From Candidatus Saccharimonadota bacterium (lineage in GTDB: Bacteria > Patescibacteriota > Saccharimonadia > Saccharimonadales > UBA4665): DNA of 34,197 bases. Under the pieces are notes generated by a model that was not told the origin of the DNA, did no database searches, and saw only the letters and a program-made list of their open reading frames with translations. The stretch is taken from the NCBI GenBank assembly GCA_014378615.1, contig JACMNI010000032.1, positions 1 through 34,197 of the forward strand, in the 5' to 3' direction. Below are positions 24,687 through 33,903 of the stretch, in pieces. Every line of letters begins with the position of its first letter. Positions within the stretch are counted from its first letter, which is position 1. The position numbers and the translations under genes were made by a program.

Positions 24687-25391
24687 TTAATCTTTAATTG
24701 TGTATTTGTCAATAGCTGGATCGAGTGTTTCATCTGTTAGGTCGGTAGCTGTAACGGCACCTTCGACTAGTTTGCTGGCGATAGCCGTGCGACGTAACTG
24801 GGTAGTGTAAGCGCCTGTTTCTAGCGCAGCGCCCAGGTCTTCTACTAGGGTGCGAATGTAGGTGCCCGACGACACGTCGGTTACAAGTTTTACTTCGGGG
24901 TAATTGTAGTCGACTAGTTCTAAACGATGGATTGTGACTGGTCGAGCCTCAATGATTACCTCTTTACCATCGCGGGCTAGTTTATAGGCGCGGACGCCAT
25001 TTATCTTTATAGCCGAAAAGGCGGGTGGTATTTGTTGGATTTCGCCGCGGAACTGTTCTAGAGCCGCTGCTATTTCCTCCCGCGTCGGTACGCGGTCTGA
25101 GACATCGGTTATATCCCCTTCCGGGTCGCCGGTGGTACTGGTTTGGCCGAGGCGCATCGTCATTTCGTACGTTTTGTCGAGCTTGCTGAATTCACTGGCG
25201 CGCCGGGTGTATTCTTTGCCAATAAGTAAAATCAGTAAGCCGGTGGCGAATGGGTCGAGTGTACCCGAGTGGCCGACTTTGCAGTTTTTGGGTTTTTTGC
25301 CTTCCACGGTAGCAACGATCCGGCGTACGTAATTAACCACGTCAAACGACGTCCAGCCGGCGGGCTTATCGACTAGAAGAATTCCTTGCAT
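24687..25391 (-). CDS. truB: tRNA pseudouridine(55) synthase TruB
   Basis: GILLVDKPAGWTSFDVVNYVRR; KVGHSGTLDPFATGLL; CSSGTYIRTL-like DVSSGTYIRTLVEDLG. Confidence 0.95.
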   Translation of the reverse strand: MQGILLVDKPAGWTSFDVVNYVRRIVATVEGKKPKNCKVGHSGTLDPFATGLLILLIGKEYTRRASEFSKLDKTYEMTMRLGQTSTTGDPEGDITDVSDRVPTREEIAAALEQFRGEIQQIPPAFSAIKINGVRAYKLARDGKEVIIEARPVTIHRLELVDYNYPEVKLVTDVSSGTYIRTLVEDLGAALETGAYTTQLRRTAIASKLVEGAVTATDLTDETLDPAIDKYTIKD

Positions 25392-25399
25392 TAGGCCTT

Positions 25400-25405
25400 A
25401 GTGTA
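25400..25405 (-). promoter_or_regulatory. -10-like TACACT 8 nt before truB
   Basis: TACACT-aaggccta-ATG on minus strand. Confidence 0.5.
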
Positions 25406-25430
25406 CTCGAAGACGGCTTGAGGCAACAAC

Positions 25431-27179
25431 TTACTGCTGTGGAGGGGTGCCGAAGTTGAACGGAATTGGCGGTGGCACTGGCGGTGGCGCGTTGGGGTCA
25501 TTAACCTGCGGCTGCGGCGTAGGTAACGGCGTTGCGGGTGGTATGGGCATGGTGCTGTCGGTTGGAGCAGGCGGGATAACTTGGTTTAGCACGTCGCTGA
25601 AAGAGCTAGTAGGCACAGAAGCGGTCTCCACGGTGTCGATTGGGCGTAATGGATCGCCAAGTGGCTGCGCGCCGAGGGCCTGGACTGGCTCGGGCGGCAG
25701 CGGCTGACTACTAAGGGCGCGCATTACTTCGTCGCGCGCAGTGTCTAATGACTCGGGCGCCTCTGCTTCTACGTGTGGGCTATGAACTTCGGCTTCTAGT
25801 TCGGCTAAGGTTTTCTCGACCGCGTCGGGCTCGGGTTGTGGTTGCGGGGCATTAAACTGATTACCAGCATCTTGCATAGCGGCTACCAAAGACGGGGGCG
25901 GCGGCGTAAAGCCGGTCAATAATGGTTCCGGGCGACTGGCTGGAGCGGGCGGAGTCGGTGCTGCGATGTGCTCCTCAGCTTTTGGCTCAATTACCGTCAT
26001 CGGTTCTGGAGTTGGGTCGGGTGTTCGGCTTAATAGCGCCGGTGGCGGCGTGTCTGAAACACCTAGAATGTCGTTACCAGGGTCTAACTGTTCTGGTTGA
26101 CTGTTGGCGGTCAATGTCCCGCCGAGTGTTGGCGGTTCAATAATAAGACGCGATGATTTGTTGGAAGGCTCGTTACCCGCTGGAGCTGGTTCGGCCACAG
26201 GATTGACTGGCGCCGGCAATTCACTTTCTTGCGCGGCTGGCTCATCTGTCTCAGCAACTTCCGGTAATTCGGTTTCGTTCTCAGTAGCTTTCAAATCCTC
26301 TAGAACTGCTTCTATGCTGTCGTGATCAATTTCTAAGGTTCCGTCGGCTGAAGTTTTAGCTGGTGCGGGCGTGTCAGTTTGATGGCTATCGGCGCTGCTT
26401 GCCACAGGCTGATTATTTGCCGAAACTGGCGTAGTTTCTGGCTCTTCTAATTTAGTAGCGACGAGCTGTTGATTAGCGCCCGCGGCCATCAGCTCGGCAC
26501 TGATGCTCATTGTTTGTGGGGTGGTTTTTTCGTTACTGAAGCGGTGGGTCTCAGAGACGATACCGGTTAACAAGGCGGTCGCAACCTGGGCGTCGAGTAA
26601 ATTATCGCCGAGCGAGTGAGCAAGCCCAACAACCAATTCTGATAGGCTGCTGGCATTTGGTTCTGACCAGTTGATACTTCCAAGTTGTGCTCCTGAAGTG
26701 GTAGCAATCCCTATAACGACAGCATCGTGGAGAATACGGCCGTGGGCAATAACAGCGGCGTCAAAATCTTCCTGTTGGTTCACGCCGAGCGCAATAACGG
26801 CGTCGACGTTAAAGTCGCCCTGGCTGAATTCTAGGTCTTTATCGCTAAGCGATATGCGGTACGGAGTAATAAAGATGCGTACCATCTCGTCTTCGACTTT
26901 ATAGCGCAGCTTGTCGGCTTTGCTCTTGTCGAGGGCAATTATGAAGTCGCGGAGGCTGTCGGTGTTTTTTTCGAGCGTTTGTTCGGGCTGTAAGAACTCG
27001 AGCGTTGAGGGCACTTCCCCACTGAAGACGGCTGTCGCATGCTTACCAAACTTGTTGAGCAGCAAGGTTAAGCCTACACAGGCCGCTAATTGGTCGACGC
27101 TTGGGTTGCGGCTAACCGTCACTAATATATTAGTAGACGACTGTAGCTTCTCGACGAGTTGGTTTTTAGCGTTGTCCAT
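25431..27179 (-). CDS. DHH/NrnA-like N-terminal domain (catalytically degenerate) with long Pro-rich disordered C-terminus
   Basis: N-terminal SRNPSVDQLAACVGLTLLLNKFGKHATAVFSGEVPSTLEFL and ATALLTGIVSETHRFSNEKTTPQTMSISAELMAAGAN follow DHH-family layout; remaining ~330 aa Pro/Ala/Glu-rich. Confidence 0.65.
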   Translation of the reverse strand: MDNAKNQLVEKLQSSTNILVTVSRNPSVDQLAACVGLTLLLNKFGKHATAVFSGEVPSTLEFLQPEQTLEKNTDSLRDFIIALDKSKADKLRYKVEDEMVRIFITPYRISLSDKDLEFSQGDFNVDAVIALGVNQQEDFDAAVIAHGRILHDAVVIGIATTSGAQLGSINWSEPNASSLSELVVGLAHSLGDNLLDAQVATALLTGIVSETHRFSNEKTTPQTMSISAELMAAGANQQLVATKLEEPETTPVSANNQPVASSADSHQTDTPAPAKTSADGTLEIDHDSIEAVLEDLKATENETELPEVAETDEPAAQESELPAPVNPVAEPAPAGNEPSNKSSRLIIEPPTLGGTLTANSQPEQLDPGNDILGVSDTPPPALLSRTPDPTPEPMTVIEPKAEEHIAAPTPPAPASRPEPLLTGFTPPPPSLVAAMQDAGNQFNAPQPQPEPDAVEKTLAELEAEVHSPHVEAEAPESLDTARDEVMRALSSQPLPPEPVQALGAQPLGDPLRPIDTVETASVPTSSFSDVLNQVIPPAPTDSTMPIPPATPLPTPQPQVNDPNAPPPVPPPIPFNFGTPPQQ

Positions 27180-27373
27180 ATTATTTTGTATAGTACTTTT
27201 GTTTTTGAGTTTTGATTATTAGAATTTCTACTGTCAGCGTAGCACAAGCAGCTTGTGGTTGTCGAGCAAAATGCTAATGTATTCTTTACAAAGGGGCGAC
27301 TCCTGTATATAGTCAATTATTGAAAGATAATTAAACTTACGCGTTCAACGACGTAACAAAAAGGAACCCCGCA

Positions 27374-27772
27374 ATGCCAATCATCAAGTCCGCAAAAAAG
27401 CGCGTTAAAACCGCTAACAAAGCCGCCGTCCGCAATAGCAAGACTAAGCGCACTCTAAAGACAGCCCTTAAAAGCTTCCACGCCGCTGTTACAGGCAAGT
27501 CCAAGGACGCCGGTGACAAACACGCGAAGGCCCAAAGCGCCATCGACAAGACTGTTAAAAAAGGCCTAGTACACAAGAACAAAGCTGCTCGTTTGAAGAA
27601 GCAAGCTAGCGCAAAAGCCAAGGCCGCCGGCGTTAAGCCAGTTGCCCGCACCAAGAAAGCTGCACCAGTTAAAAAAGCAGCCGCTCCAAAGAAGACCGTT
27701 GCCAAGAAGCCTGCGGCCAAGCCAGTAACCAAAAAAGCCCCTGCTAAAAAGCCCGTTGCTAAGAAAAAATAG
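27374..27772 (+). CDS. rpsT: 30S ribosomal protein S20 with Lys/Ala/Pro-rich C-terminal extension
   Basis: MPIIKSAKKRVKTANKAAVRNSKTKRTLKTALK core; HKNKAARLKKQ; RBS AAGGAA. Confidence 0.93.
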   Translation: MPIIKSAKKRVKTANKAAVRNSKTKRTLKTALKSFHAAVTGKSKDAGDKHAKAQSAIDKTVKKGLVHKNKAARLKKQASAKAKAAGVKPVARTKKAAPVKKAAAPKKTVAKKPAAKPVTKKAPAKKPVAKKK

Positions 27773-27792
27773 TTTTTTCTGTCAGCCTTTTG

Positions 27793-27816
27793 AACCGCCC
27801 TTCGGGGCGGTTTTTT
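27793..27816 (+). terminator. Rho-independent terminator downstream of rpsT
   Basis: aaccgccc-ttcg-gggcggtt perfect 8-bp stem with UUCG tetraloop followed by T-run. Confidence 0.92.
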
Positions 27817-28744
27817 AGTGTTTTGTAAGCGCTACCTGCAAAAAGTAGTTTTGTAAGGCTTCATCTACGTCCAGATTGCTGCGCTTACTTTTTAGGTCAA
27901 TATCGAGTAGGTCATTAATGAGTTGCTTGAGTTCGGCCATACTTAGTTGCTTAGCAATAGCGGTGCTCTTCTGCACTACGTATGGGCTTAACTTAGCGGC
28001 GGCGGCGATGTCTGCGGCCGATCGATTACCGGCGGCTTTTATAACGGCGAGTATATGAAGCTGCCAAGCCAGCATGGCTATAATCTGCGACGCCTCGACT
28101 TTAAGCGCCCGCTGTTCCTGATACAGCTTGAGGGCGCGTTCGGCCTGCCCCGCAAAGGCCGCTTCTAATAACTGAAATATGGTGCTTTGCGGCGTTGGAT
28201 CGGTGAGTAAATCTATGGTTTCGCGCGTTATTACATTGTCACGCAGCAGTAATTTTTCGAGTTCATTGGATAACATTTGTTGGTTGAGCCCGACCCGATC
28301 AATTAAATAGCGCGCGTCATTACTACGCAGCGTGCCGCCTTTGTCTTTGGCGGCTCGCACTAACCATGCGGCTAGACCGTTTACATCTAGCTCAGCGTAC
28401 TCTGTAAAGGTAGTGTTTTTCTTAAGAAATTTATAATAAGCCGAGCGTTTGTCGAGCTTGGGCTCAACAATAATAACGTCTGTCGTGTCGGAGACTTCCT
28501 GCAATAAAATTTCGGCCTGTTCTATGAACTGTTTGTTGCTGCTGGGCGCGCGCAGGACTACTAATTTTTTGTTCGCCAGAAATGGCAGGCTCGTAATTGC
28601 CTCCCGCAAGCGCGATAGTTCAATCGTTTCGCCGTCAATTCGCTCTAGGGCTAGATCGCCGTGCTCGGCCACAAACCGATTGACCTGCGCGGTCAAATCG
28701 TAACCGAGTAAAAAGCTATTGGGGCCGGTAAGCGTCGTAATCAT
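27815..28744 (-). CDS. holA: DNA polymerase III subunit delta
   Basis: MITTLTGPNSFLLGYDLTAQVNRFVAEHGDLALERIDGE; LRAPSSNKQF; Lacks-ATPase clamp-loader-like domain architecture; LLDIDLKSKRSNLDVDEALQNYFLQV. Confidence 0.88.
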   Translation of the reverse strand: MITTLTGPNSFLLGYDLTAQVNRFVAEHGDLALERIDGETIELSRLREAITSLPFLANKKLVVLRAPSSNKQFIEQAEILLQEVSDTTDVIIVEPKLDKRSAYYKFLKKNTTFTEYAELDVNGLAAWLVRAAKDKGGTLRSNDARYLIDRVGLNQQMLSNELEKLLLRDNVITRETIDLLTDPTPQSTIFQLLEAAFAGQAERALKLYQEQRALKVEASQIIAMLAWQLHILAVIKAAGNRSAADIAAAAKLSPYVVQKSTAIAKQLSMAELKQLINDLLDIDLKSKRSNLDVDEALQNYFLQVALTKH

Positions 28745-28844
28745 GTCTCCTTATTCTAGCAATTTGTCGCGTATTTATAGCCAGACTGTAAAATTTATCG
28801 TTTTAATATTGTTACTGTCGTGGTAAAACTAACAGAACAGACTT

Positions 28845-31031
28845 ATGCCGCAAATTCTTATTGTTTCTAATCGACTGCCCGTGACCGTCAAAAAAGTAGA
28901 CGGCAAACTCAGCTTTGAAATGAGTATGGGTGGCGTTGCCACTGGCCTCGCGTCGTATGTAAATAGTCGTAAAAATAAGTGGATCGGCTGGCCCGGGATT
29001 GCTTCCGAAGAGCTAACCGACACCGATAAGCAGAAAATTACTGCTGAACTGGCCAAGCGTAACTGTGTGCCGGTCTTCTTAACCAAGAAACAAGTGACAG
29101 ACTTTTATAATGGCTACAGTAACAGCCTGCTCTGGCCGTTGTTCCATAACTTGCCAATGGATAGCGCCGACGAGCGGTGGTGGAAAGCCTACAAGGCCGT
29201 TAACAAAGCTTTCCATCAAGCAGTTCTGAATACGACAGTCGGTAAAAGTAGCGTTTGGATTCAGGATTATCAGCTTATGCTGCTGCCCGAAATGGTGAAA
29301 CTCGAGCGACCAGAACTCCACGTTGGGTTCTTTTTACATATTCCCTTCCCAGACGCCAAGACATTCGCCAAATTACCAGAAGCCGAGCGCTTGCTACGCG
29401 GGATGCTCGGCGCCGATTTAATTGGCTTTCACACTAAAAATTATGTCTCTAATTTCGCCAAAACGGTCCAATCGTTCGACCTTGGATTAATAGCCGACGA
29501 CCAGCTGATTCTACCCGATCGGACTGTCCGGGTTACTAATTTTCCTATGGGCATCGACTATGAAAAGTTTACGGCGGCCCGTAAGATCCCGGCAGTGAAA
29601 GCCGAAGTCAAACGCCTTAAAAAGCAGTACAAAGGGCAAAAAATTATCGCCGGCGTCGATCGACTCGATATCACAAAAGGTTTTGTCGAACGTTTAATTG
29701 CCTTCCGCGATTTTTTGCGCCAGTATCCCCGAGAGCACGGTAAAATTGTTTTCGTGTTAGTCGGTGCGCCGTCACGTGGTGAAATTGCCGCCTACCAGAA
29801 ACTAAGCCGTAAAGTCGAAGCATTGGTGCACGACATCAACAACGAATTCAGGACCCCCAAATGGCAGCCGGTCGACTACAATAATCAAGGCTTGAATTTC
29901 GAAGCTATGACCGCCCTGTTTCAAATTGCCGACATTGCTTTTATTGCACCCCTTCGCGATGGCATGAATTTAGTAGCCAAAGAATATATTGCCAGCAAAA
30001 AGAAGAACGGCGTCTTGATTCTCAGCGAAACTGCCGGAGCCGCCCAAGAATTAGAAGATGCTCTAATAGTAAATCATAAAAAGCCGGCTACTTTAGTAGC
30101 AGCAATCGATCAAGCCCTGCATATGCGCCGCCGCGAAGTACGCAGCCGTTTTAAGCGTATGAAACGGCATTTGGCGAGTCATACAGTCCACACCTGGGCG
30201 GGTGATTTTATGGCTACCTTACAAAAGCCCGTACCGGGGACGCCGCAACTGATTTCGCGGACGCTAACGCCAAAGTCGCAGACCATGATCCACGCCCGCT
30301 ACCTGCAAGCCGATAAGCGCTTATTACTGCTCGATTACGATGGCACGTTAGTGCCCTTTAGCGGCGATTATTCAACCAGCCGAGCGCCAAAAACCCTCGT
30401 TAATTTACTCAACAAATTAACTTCCGACCCAGCCAATACCGTAGTCGTCGTTAGTGGCCGCTCGGCCGATGACCTCGATGCCCGTTTTAGTGGGCTGTCG
30501 CTCAATCTTGTAGCCGAACACGGTGCCATGACTAAACCTGCCGGACAGGCGCACTGGAAGACTCTGGCGCGCGCCGAGAGCAAATGGAAAAAGCAGATTC
30601 TACCCATTTTGCGTAAATACGCTTCACTGACGCCGCTCGCTCGCGTAGAAGAAAAACCACATTCGCTGGTGTGGCACTACCGTCAGTCACCGCCCTATTA
30701 CGCCCAGAAGAACGTCGTGATATTAAAGCGGGTTCTGAAACCGATTTTAAAAACATTTAACTTGGCGACATTTCAGGGCAATAAGATTTTAGAAATTAAA
30801 GACCCATCTATCAATAAAGGTGCGGCCGTTAAGCGTTGGCTCAATAAAGACTATAGCTTTGTTTTAGCCATTGGCGATGATTACACCGATGAGGACATGT
30901 TTACCACCCTGCCTGCTACCAGTTACACCATCAAGGCGCGGAGTGGACGCACGGCCGCCCGTTACCGCCTGCAAAACGACAAAGCCGTCGTAGAGTTCCT
31001 GCGCGTGCTAACTAATAAATCAATTAACTAG
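28845..31031 (+). CDS. Bifunctional trehalose-6-phosphate synthase / trehalose-6-phosphate phosphatase fusion
   Basis: GT20 motifs (VSNRLPVTV, GGVATGLASYV, IWIQDYQLMLLP-like VWIQDYQLMLLP, GVDRLDITKGF, APLRDGMNLVAKEYIAS) followed by HAD phosphatase motifs (LLLDYDGTLVPF, VVVSGRSADDL, AIGDDYTDEDMF). Confidence 0.95.
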   Translation: MPQILIVSNRLPVTVKKVDGKLSFEMSMGGVATGLASYVNSRKNKWIGWPGIASEELTDTDKQKITAELAKRNCVPVFLTKKQVTDFYNGYSNSLLWPLFHNLPMDSADERWWKAYKAVNKAFHQAVLNTTVGKSSVWIQDYQLMLLPEMVKLERPELHVGFFLHIPFPDAKTFAKLPEAERLLRGMLGADLIGFHTKNYVSNFAKTVQSFDLGLIADDQLILPDRTVRVTNFPMGIDYEKFTAARKIPAVKAEVKRLKKQYKGQKIIAGVDRLDITKGFVERLIAFRDFLRQYPREHGKIVFVLVGAPSRGEIAAYQKLSRKVEALVHDINNEFRTPKWQPVDYNNQGLNFEAMTALFQIADIAFIAPLRDGMNLVAKEYIASKKKNGVLILSETAGAAQELEDALIVNHKKPATLVAAIDQALHMRRREVRSRFKRMKRHLASHTVHTWAGDFMATLQKPVPGTPQLISRTLTPKSQTMIHARYLQADKRLLLLDYDGTLVPFSGDYSTSRAPKTLVNLLNKLTSDPANTVVVVSGRSADDLDARFSGLSLNLVAEHGAMTKPAGQAHWKTLARAESKWKKQILPILRKYASLTPLARVEEKPHSLVWHYRQSPPYYAQKNVVILKRVLKPILKTFNLATFQGNKILEIKDPSINKGAAVKRWLNKDYSFVLAIGDDYTDEDMFTTLPATSYTIKARSGRTAARYRLQNDKAVVEFLRVLTNKSIN

Positions 31032-31895
31032 CTTCTGACATTTTGGGCAGGTGTGGGTGCCCCGCCCGGCAACGCGAGTTTTTACTATGAGAGTATTACA
31101 GCGCGGACACGGTCGGCCCTCTCTCCGAAATACGGCAGCAAAGTTAAGGTATCGGCCCCGACTCCCCTCGGCGTCTACGTAATTTCTGTCACTACTACCG
31201 CCTTCGGCAATCGACTGCGTCAAAACGGCCTGCATGGCCGTGTACAGCGGCTTATACTTAGCGGCTGGCACGTTTTTAACAAGCGTTGTCGGGTGTAGCT
31301 TGGCGCCCCAAAGGCTCTCATCGGCATAGATATTACCAATACCGGCAACGACTGTCTGGTCTAAAAGCGCCGCTTTGATGTTGGTGTTCTTGCGCCGCTG
31401 CAAACGCGCTTGTAAGTTTTGCCAGCTAAAATCGGCGCTCAGAGGCTCGGGTCCGACCTTTTTAAAAAAATCTAAGTTTACAATTTCGGGCGTTGGCAGT
31501 AAGCGCATCCAGCCAAACTTTCGCTGATCGTTAAAATAAAGTCGACTGCCATCGCTAAACGTCAGTGTGACGCGAGTTGATTTATCTGGTAGTTGGCCAA
31601 TTAAAGAAGCGTTTGGGTGTCCGGCGCCGAAGCGCTCTTTGTCGCCCACAAATACTAACTGTCCGGTCATTTTTAGATGAATTACCAACGAATAGTTAGT
31701 AGACAGCCCAATTAGCAGCACTTTTGCTCGACGGTGCACTGCAACGACCGAGCTTCCAGCCAAAAATGACGCAACATCGGCTTCGGCATTCGGAAAGCTT
31801 TTGGGCGTGTCAAACTGAGCGCTGGCGATAGTTTTACCAACTATTAAGCGTTCTAAGCCGCGTTTTACGGTTTCAACCTCTGGTAGTTCTGGCAT
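31020..31895 (-). CDS. mutM: Formamidopyrimidine-DNA glycosylase
   Basis: MPELPEVETVKRGL N-terminus; C-terminal zinc finger CPRCNTLIVKTRVAGRGTHTCPKCQ. Confidence 0.96.
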   Translation of the reverse strand: MPELPEVETVKRGLERLIVGKTIASAQFDTPKSFPNAEADVASFLAGSSVVAVHRRAKVLLIGLSTNYSLVIHLKMTGQLVFVGDKERFGAGHPNASLIGQLPDKSTRVTLTFSDGSRLYFNDQRKFGWMRLLPTPEIVNLDFFKKVGPEPLSADFSWQNLQARLQRRKNTNIKAALLDQTVVAGIGNIYADESLWGAKLHPTTLVKNVPAAKYKPLYTAMQAVLTQSIAEGGSSDRNYVDAEGSRGRYLNFAAVFRREGRPCPRCNTLIVKTRVAGRGTHTCPKCQKLVN

Positions 31896-31901
31896 ACGGT
31901 A

Positions 31902-31907
31902 AGTATG
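31902..31907 (-). promoter_or_regulatory. -10-like CATACT (with upstream TGt) 6 nt before mutM
   Basis: TGtCATACT-taccgt-ATG on minus strand. Confidence 0.55.
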
Positions 31908-31935
31908 ACAGATGAATAAAAAGGCTGTCTAGCGA

Positions 31936-31941
31936 TATACT
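31936..31941 (+). promoter_or_regulatory. -10-like TATACT 6 nt before 78-aa ORF
   Basis: TATACT-aggggt-ATG. Confidence 0.6.
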
Positions 31942-31947
31942 AGGGGT

Positions 31948-32184
31948 ATGGACTCCCTATTTAGTATTCTTGGACAGAAAAATTTTGACGAGCCTCCCGA
32001 AGCGGTGAGTATTAAAAAATTTGTTTGGGACGAATATAAAACTGCCGTGACGGTTTTGGTACGGGACAAAGATATCAGCGTCCAGGTGCCTGGTGCGGCG
32101 CTAGCTAATACCCTTCGCCTCCGGGCGCCCGAACTAAAACGCCGCTGCCAGATCGACAAAAAAATAAATTTCAGAATTACGTAA
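31948..32184 (+). CDS. Small uncharacterised protein (78 aa)
   Basis: ORF MDSLFSILGQKNFDEPPEAVSIKKFVWDEY...; TATACT exactly 6 nt upstream of ATG supports expression. Confidence 0.65.
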   Translation: MDSLFSILGQKNFDEPPEAVSIKKFVWDEYKTAVTVLVRDKDISVQVPGAALANTLRLRAPELKRRCQIDKKINFRIT

Positions 32185-32734
32185 GCAGCATATTTATCGC
32201 TGCTTTGGCTTGATTAAATGATATGTAGTGTACGGTCTGCATCCCCGCCGCTCGCGCGCCATCGCAATTTGCTTCAAGATCGTCGACCATAAGGCAGTCT
32301 TGCGGTGCTACACCGAGCTCGTCCGCCATACGCTTAAATACCTGTGGATCTGGTTTTACGAGCCCAACAGTGTGGGAATACATCATGGCGTCAAACAACT
32401 GCTGTTCTGCTGGCGACAAAAACTTTTCGGTTATCCAATTGGTGGCAATATTGCTGAGTAGGCCAATTTTATACGTGGGTTTTAACTCGCCAATATAGTC
32501 GAGCATGACTATATTTTTAATTGCCGTCCCACTCCCCGACTCAACAAGATTGGGCCGGGTGCCGCAGACGGCTTCCACCTCTGTTATGTACTCGAGTTCT
32601 GTTAAATGACCAGTGTCATAGGCTTTGTTCAGATCGGCGAGCGCCGGTCGGACAGACGCTGGCATAGTCGATACAAATTCGTGCCAATAACCGGTCGTTA
32701 AAACACCAAAACAGTCAAAGATAATTGCTTGCAT
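32177..32734 (-). CDS. HAD superfamily hydrolase
   Basis: IIFDCFGVLT, GLLSNIATNW, VGLVKPDPQVFKRM, CLMVDDLEANCDGARAAGM motifs. Confidence 0.9.
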   Translation of the reverse strand: MQAIIFDCFGVLTTGYWHEFVSTMPASVRPALADLNKAYDTGHLTELEYITEVEAVCGTRPNLVESGSGTAIKNIVMLDYIGELKPTYKIGLLSNIATNWITEKFLSPAEQQLFDAMMYSHTVGLVKPDPQVFKRMADELGVAPQDCLMVDDLEANCDGARAAGMQTVHYISFNQAKAAINMLLT

Positions 32735-32742
32735 ACCGCCTT

Positions 32743-32748
32743 AGTATA
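32743..32748 (-). promoter_or_regulatory. -10-like TATACT 8 nt before HAD hydrolase
   Basis: TATACT-aaggcggt-ATG on minus strand. Confidence 0.55.
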
Positions 32749-32768
32749 CCTAACGCGGATTTGCGGGA

Positions 32769-33344
32769 CTACAGGTTAAAGCTGAGCCCGTTTGGAGTAC
32801 GGACTTTTTCGATATTGGGGACTTGCTTCTTGAAGAGCGTAACGTTAAGGCTGGTTTTGCCTTGAAAACTTTTGACTCCCGAGCAGCTGGTAGACCAAAA
32901 TCGTTCGAGTTGTTTGCCGCTATCTTCTAGTTCAAAAATGTAGCGCGTGCCGAGTGGACAGTAGCCGCGGTCGTTCTTGAGGGCAGCCGAGGTGTCACCC
33001 TTCGTAAAGCCGGCAATTTCAAGTGATCGCAAGAAGGAGGTGTAGCTGGTTTGCGTATTAGGGTAGGTTTCAAGTTTAGTAACCTGACCATCGTAGCCCT
33101 GTAGTTCTTCATACGTCGTACTGTCCTTGCCCACCGTTATGCGGGTAGCGCGGTGATTTTCTGGAGCAGTAATAGGCCCATCTATAGTTAAACGGACGGT
33201 AGCCGCGGTGCTGGCGTACGATTCAAGCGTTTTAGAAGTGCTGGGGACTTTAGTCTTAGTGCTGTCACCACCGCCTGCAACAAGCAAGACTATCAATAAA
33301 ATGATGAGCCCGACCGTTATAAAAAATCCAAGTATATACTTCAT
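32769..33344 (-). CDS. Uncharacterised single-TM extracytoplasmic protein
   Basis: MKYILGFFITVGLIILLIVLLVAGGG N-terminus; AGGAG-N5-ATG RBS at 33344, so the 33377 start is likely an over-extension. Confidence 0.7.
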   Translation of the reverse strand: MKYILGFFITVGLIILLIVLLVAGGGDSTKTKVPSTSKTLESYASTAATVRLTIDGPITAPENHRATRITVGKDSTTYEELQGYDGQVTKLETYPNTQTSYTSFLRSLEIAGFTKGDTSAALKNDRGYCPLGTRYIFELEDSGKQLERFWSTSCSGVKSFQGKTSLNVTLFKKQVPNIEKVRTPNGLSFNL

Positions 33345-33441
33345 AAAAACTCCTGATGGATATTTATATACTAACACTATTATCTTATTTTTGCAATAGC
33401 CATTATGGTTATTGTGTCGTGCCTATACGTCGAGAAAGCCG

Positions 33442-33447
33442 TATACT
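33442..33447 (+). promoter_or_regulatory. -10-like TATACT 6 nt before membrane protein gene
   Basis: TATACT-aaagac-ATG. Confidence 0.6.
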
Positions 33448-33453
33448 AAAGAC

Positions 33454-33903
33454 ATGCTTTTACACTACCGGACTGGGCTGGCTACGCTAATACAATTCAT
33501 TACTCTTTCATTACTAGGAATAGCTAACGGATTAGATTCGGTTATTACTACCTGCGGCAATAACCGGAATAACTGTGTCAGCAATTTATTAGTCTCGACA
33601 GTGTTCTTTTTACTGACGGTTGGCTGGTTTGCCGGTATTTGGCTTGTAGGCTACGCAGCCCAAGATCGGCGTAGCCGCAAGCTGGCCCTCATCTTAATTG
33701 CGATGGAGCTAGTGGTGCTGCTGGTAGCCACTTTCAACGCCCGGCACCATACCAATCTTATAAGCTTCATAACTAGTGTAACCGATGCCCTGCTGGCCGT
33801 ATGGGTCATACTAGTAGCTTGGCGACTGCGTCGGGCCAAAGGTGGTCGTATCGTTACTAGCGAACGGGCACGGCAGCGCCGCAATCCTCCGACAGCGCTC
33901 TAA
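33454..33903 (+). CDS. Uncharacterised multi-TM membrane protein
   Basis: Several hydrophobic helices; TATACT 6 nt upstream of ATG 33454. Confidence 0.65.
   Translation: MLLHYRTGLATLIQFITLSLLGIANGLDSVITTCGNNRNNCVSNLLVSTVFFLLTVGWFAGIWLVGYAAQDRRSRKLALILIAMELVVLLVATFNARHHTNLISFITSVTDALLAVWVILVAWRLRRAKGGRIVTSERARQRRNPPTAL

Noticed and set aside
27315-27332. AATTAT-TGAAAG-ATAATT hairpin upstream of rpsT
   Set aside because: AU-only 6-bp stem, thermodynamically weak and expected by chance in AT-rich promoter DNA.
27337-27732. 131-aa minus-strand ORF opposite rpsT
   Set aside because: Hydrophobic composition is the reverse-complement shadow of the Lys/Ala-rich S20 tail.
31020-31031. 12-nt convergent overlap of trehalose synthase and mutM 3' ends (and 8-nt overlap at 32177-32184)
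   Set aside because: Ordinary compact-genome convergent overlaps; no sign of function beyond density.
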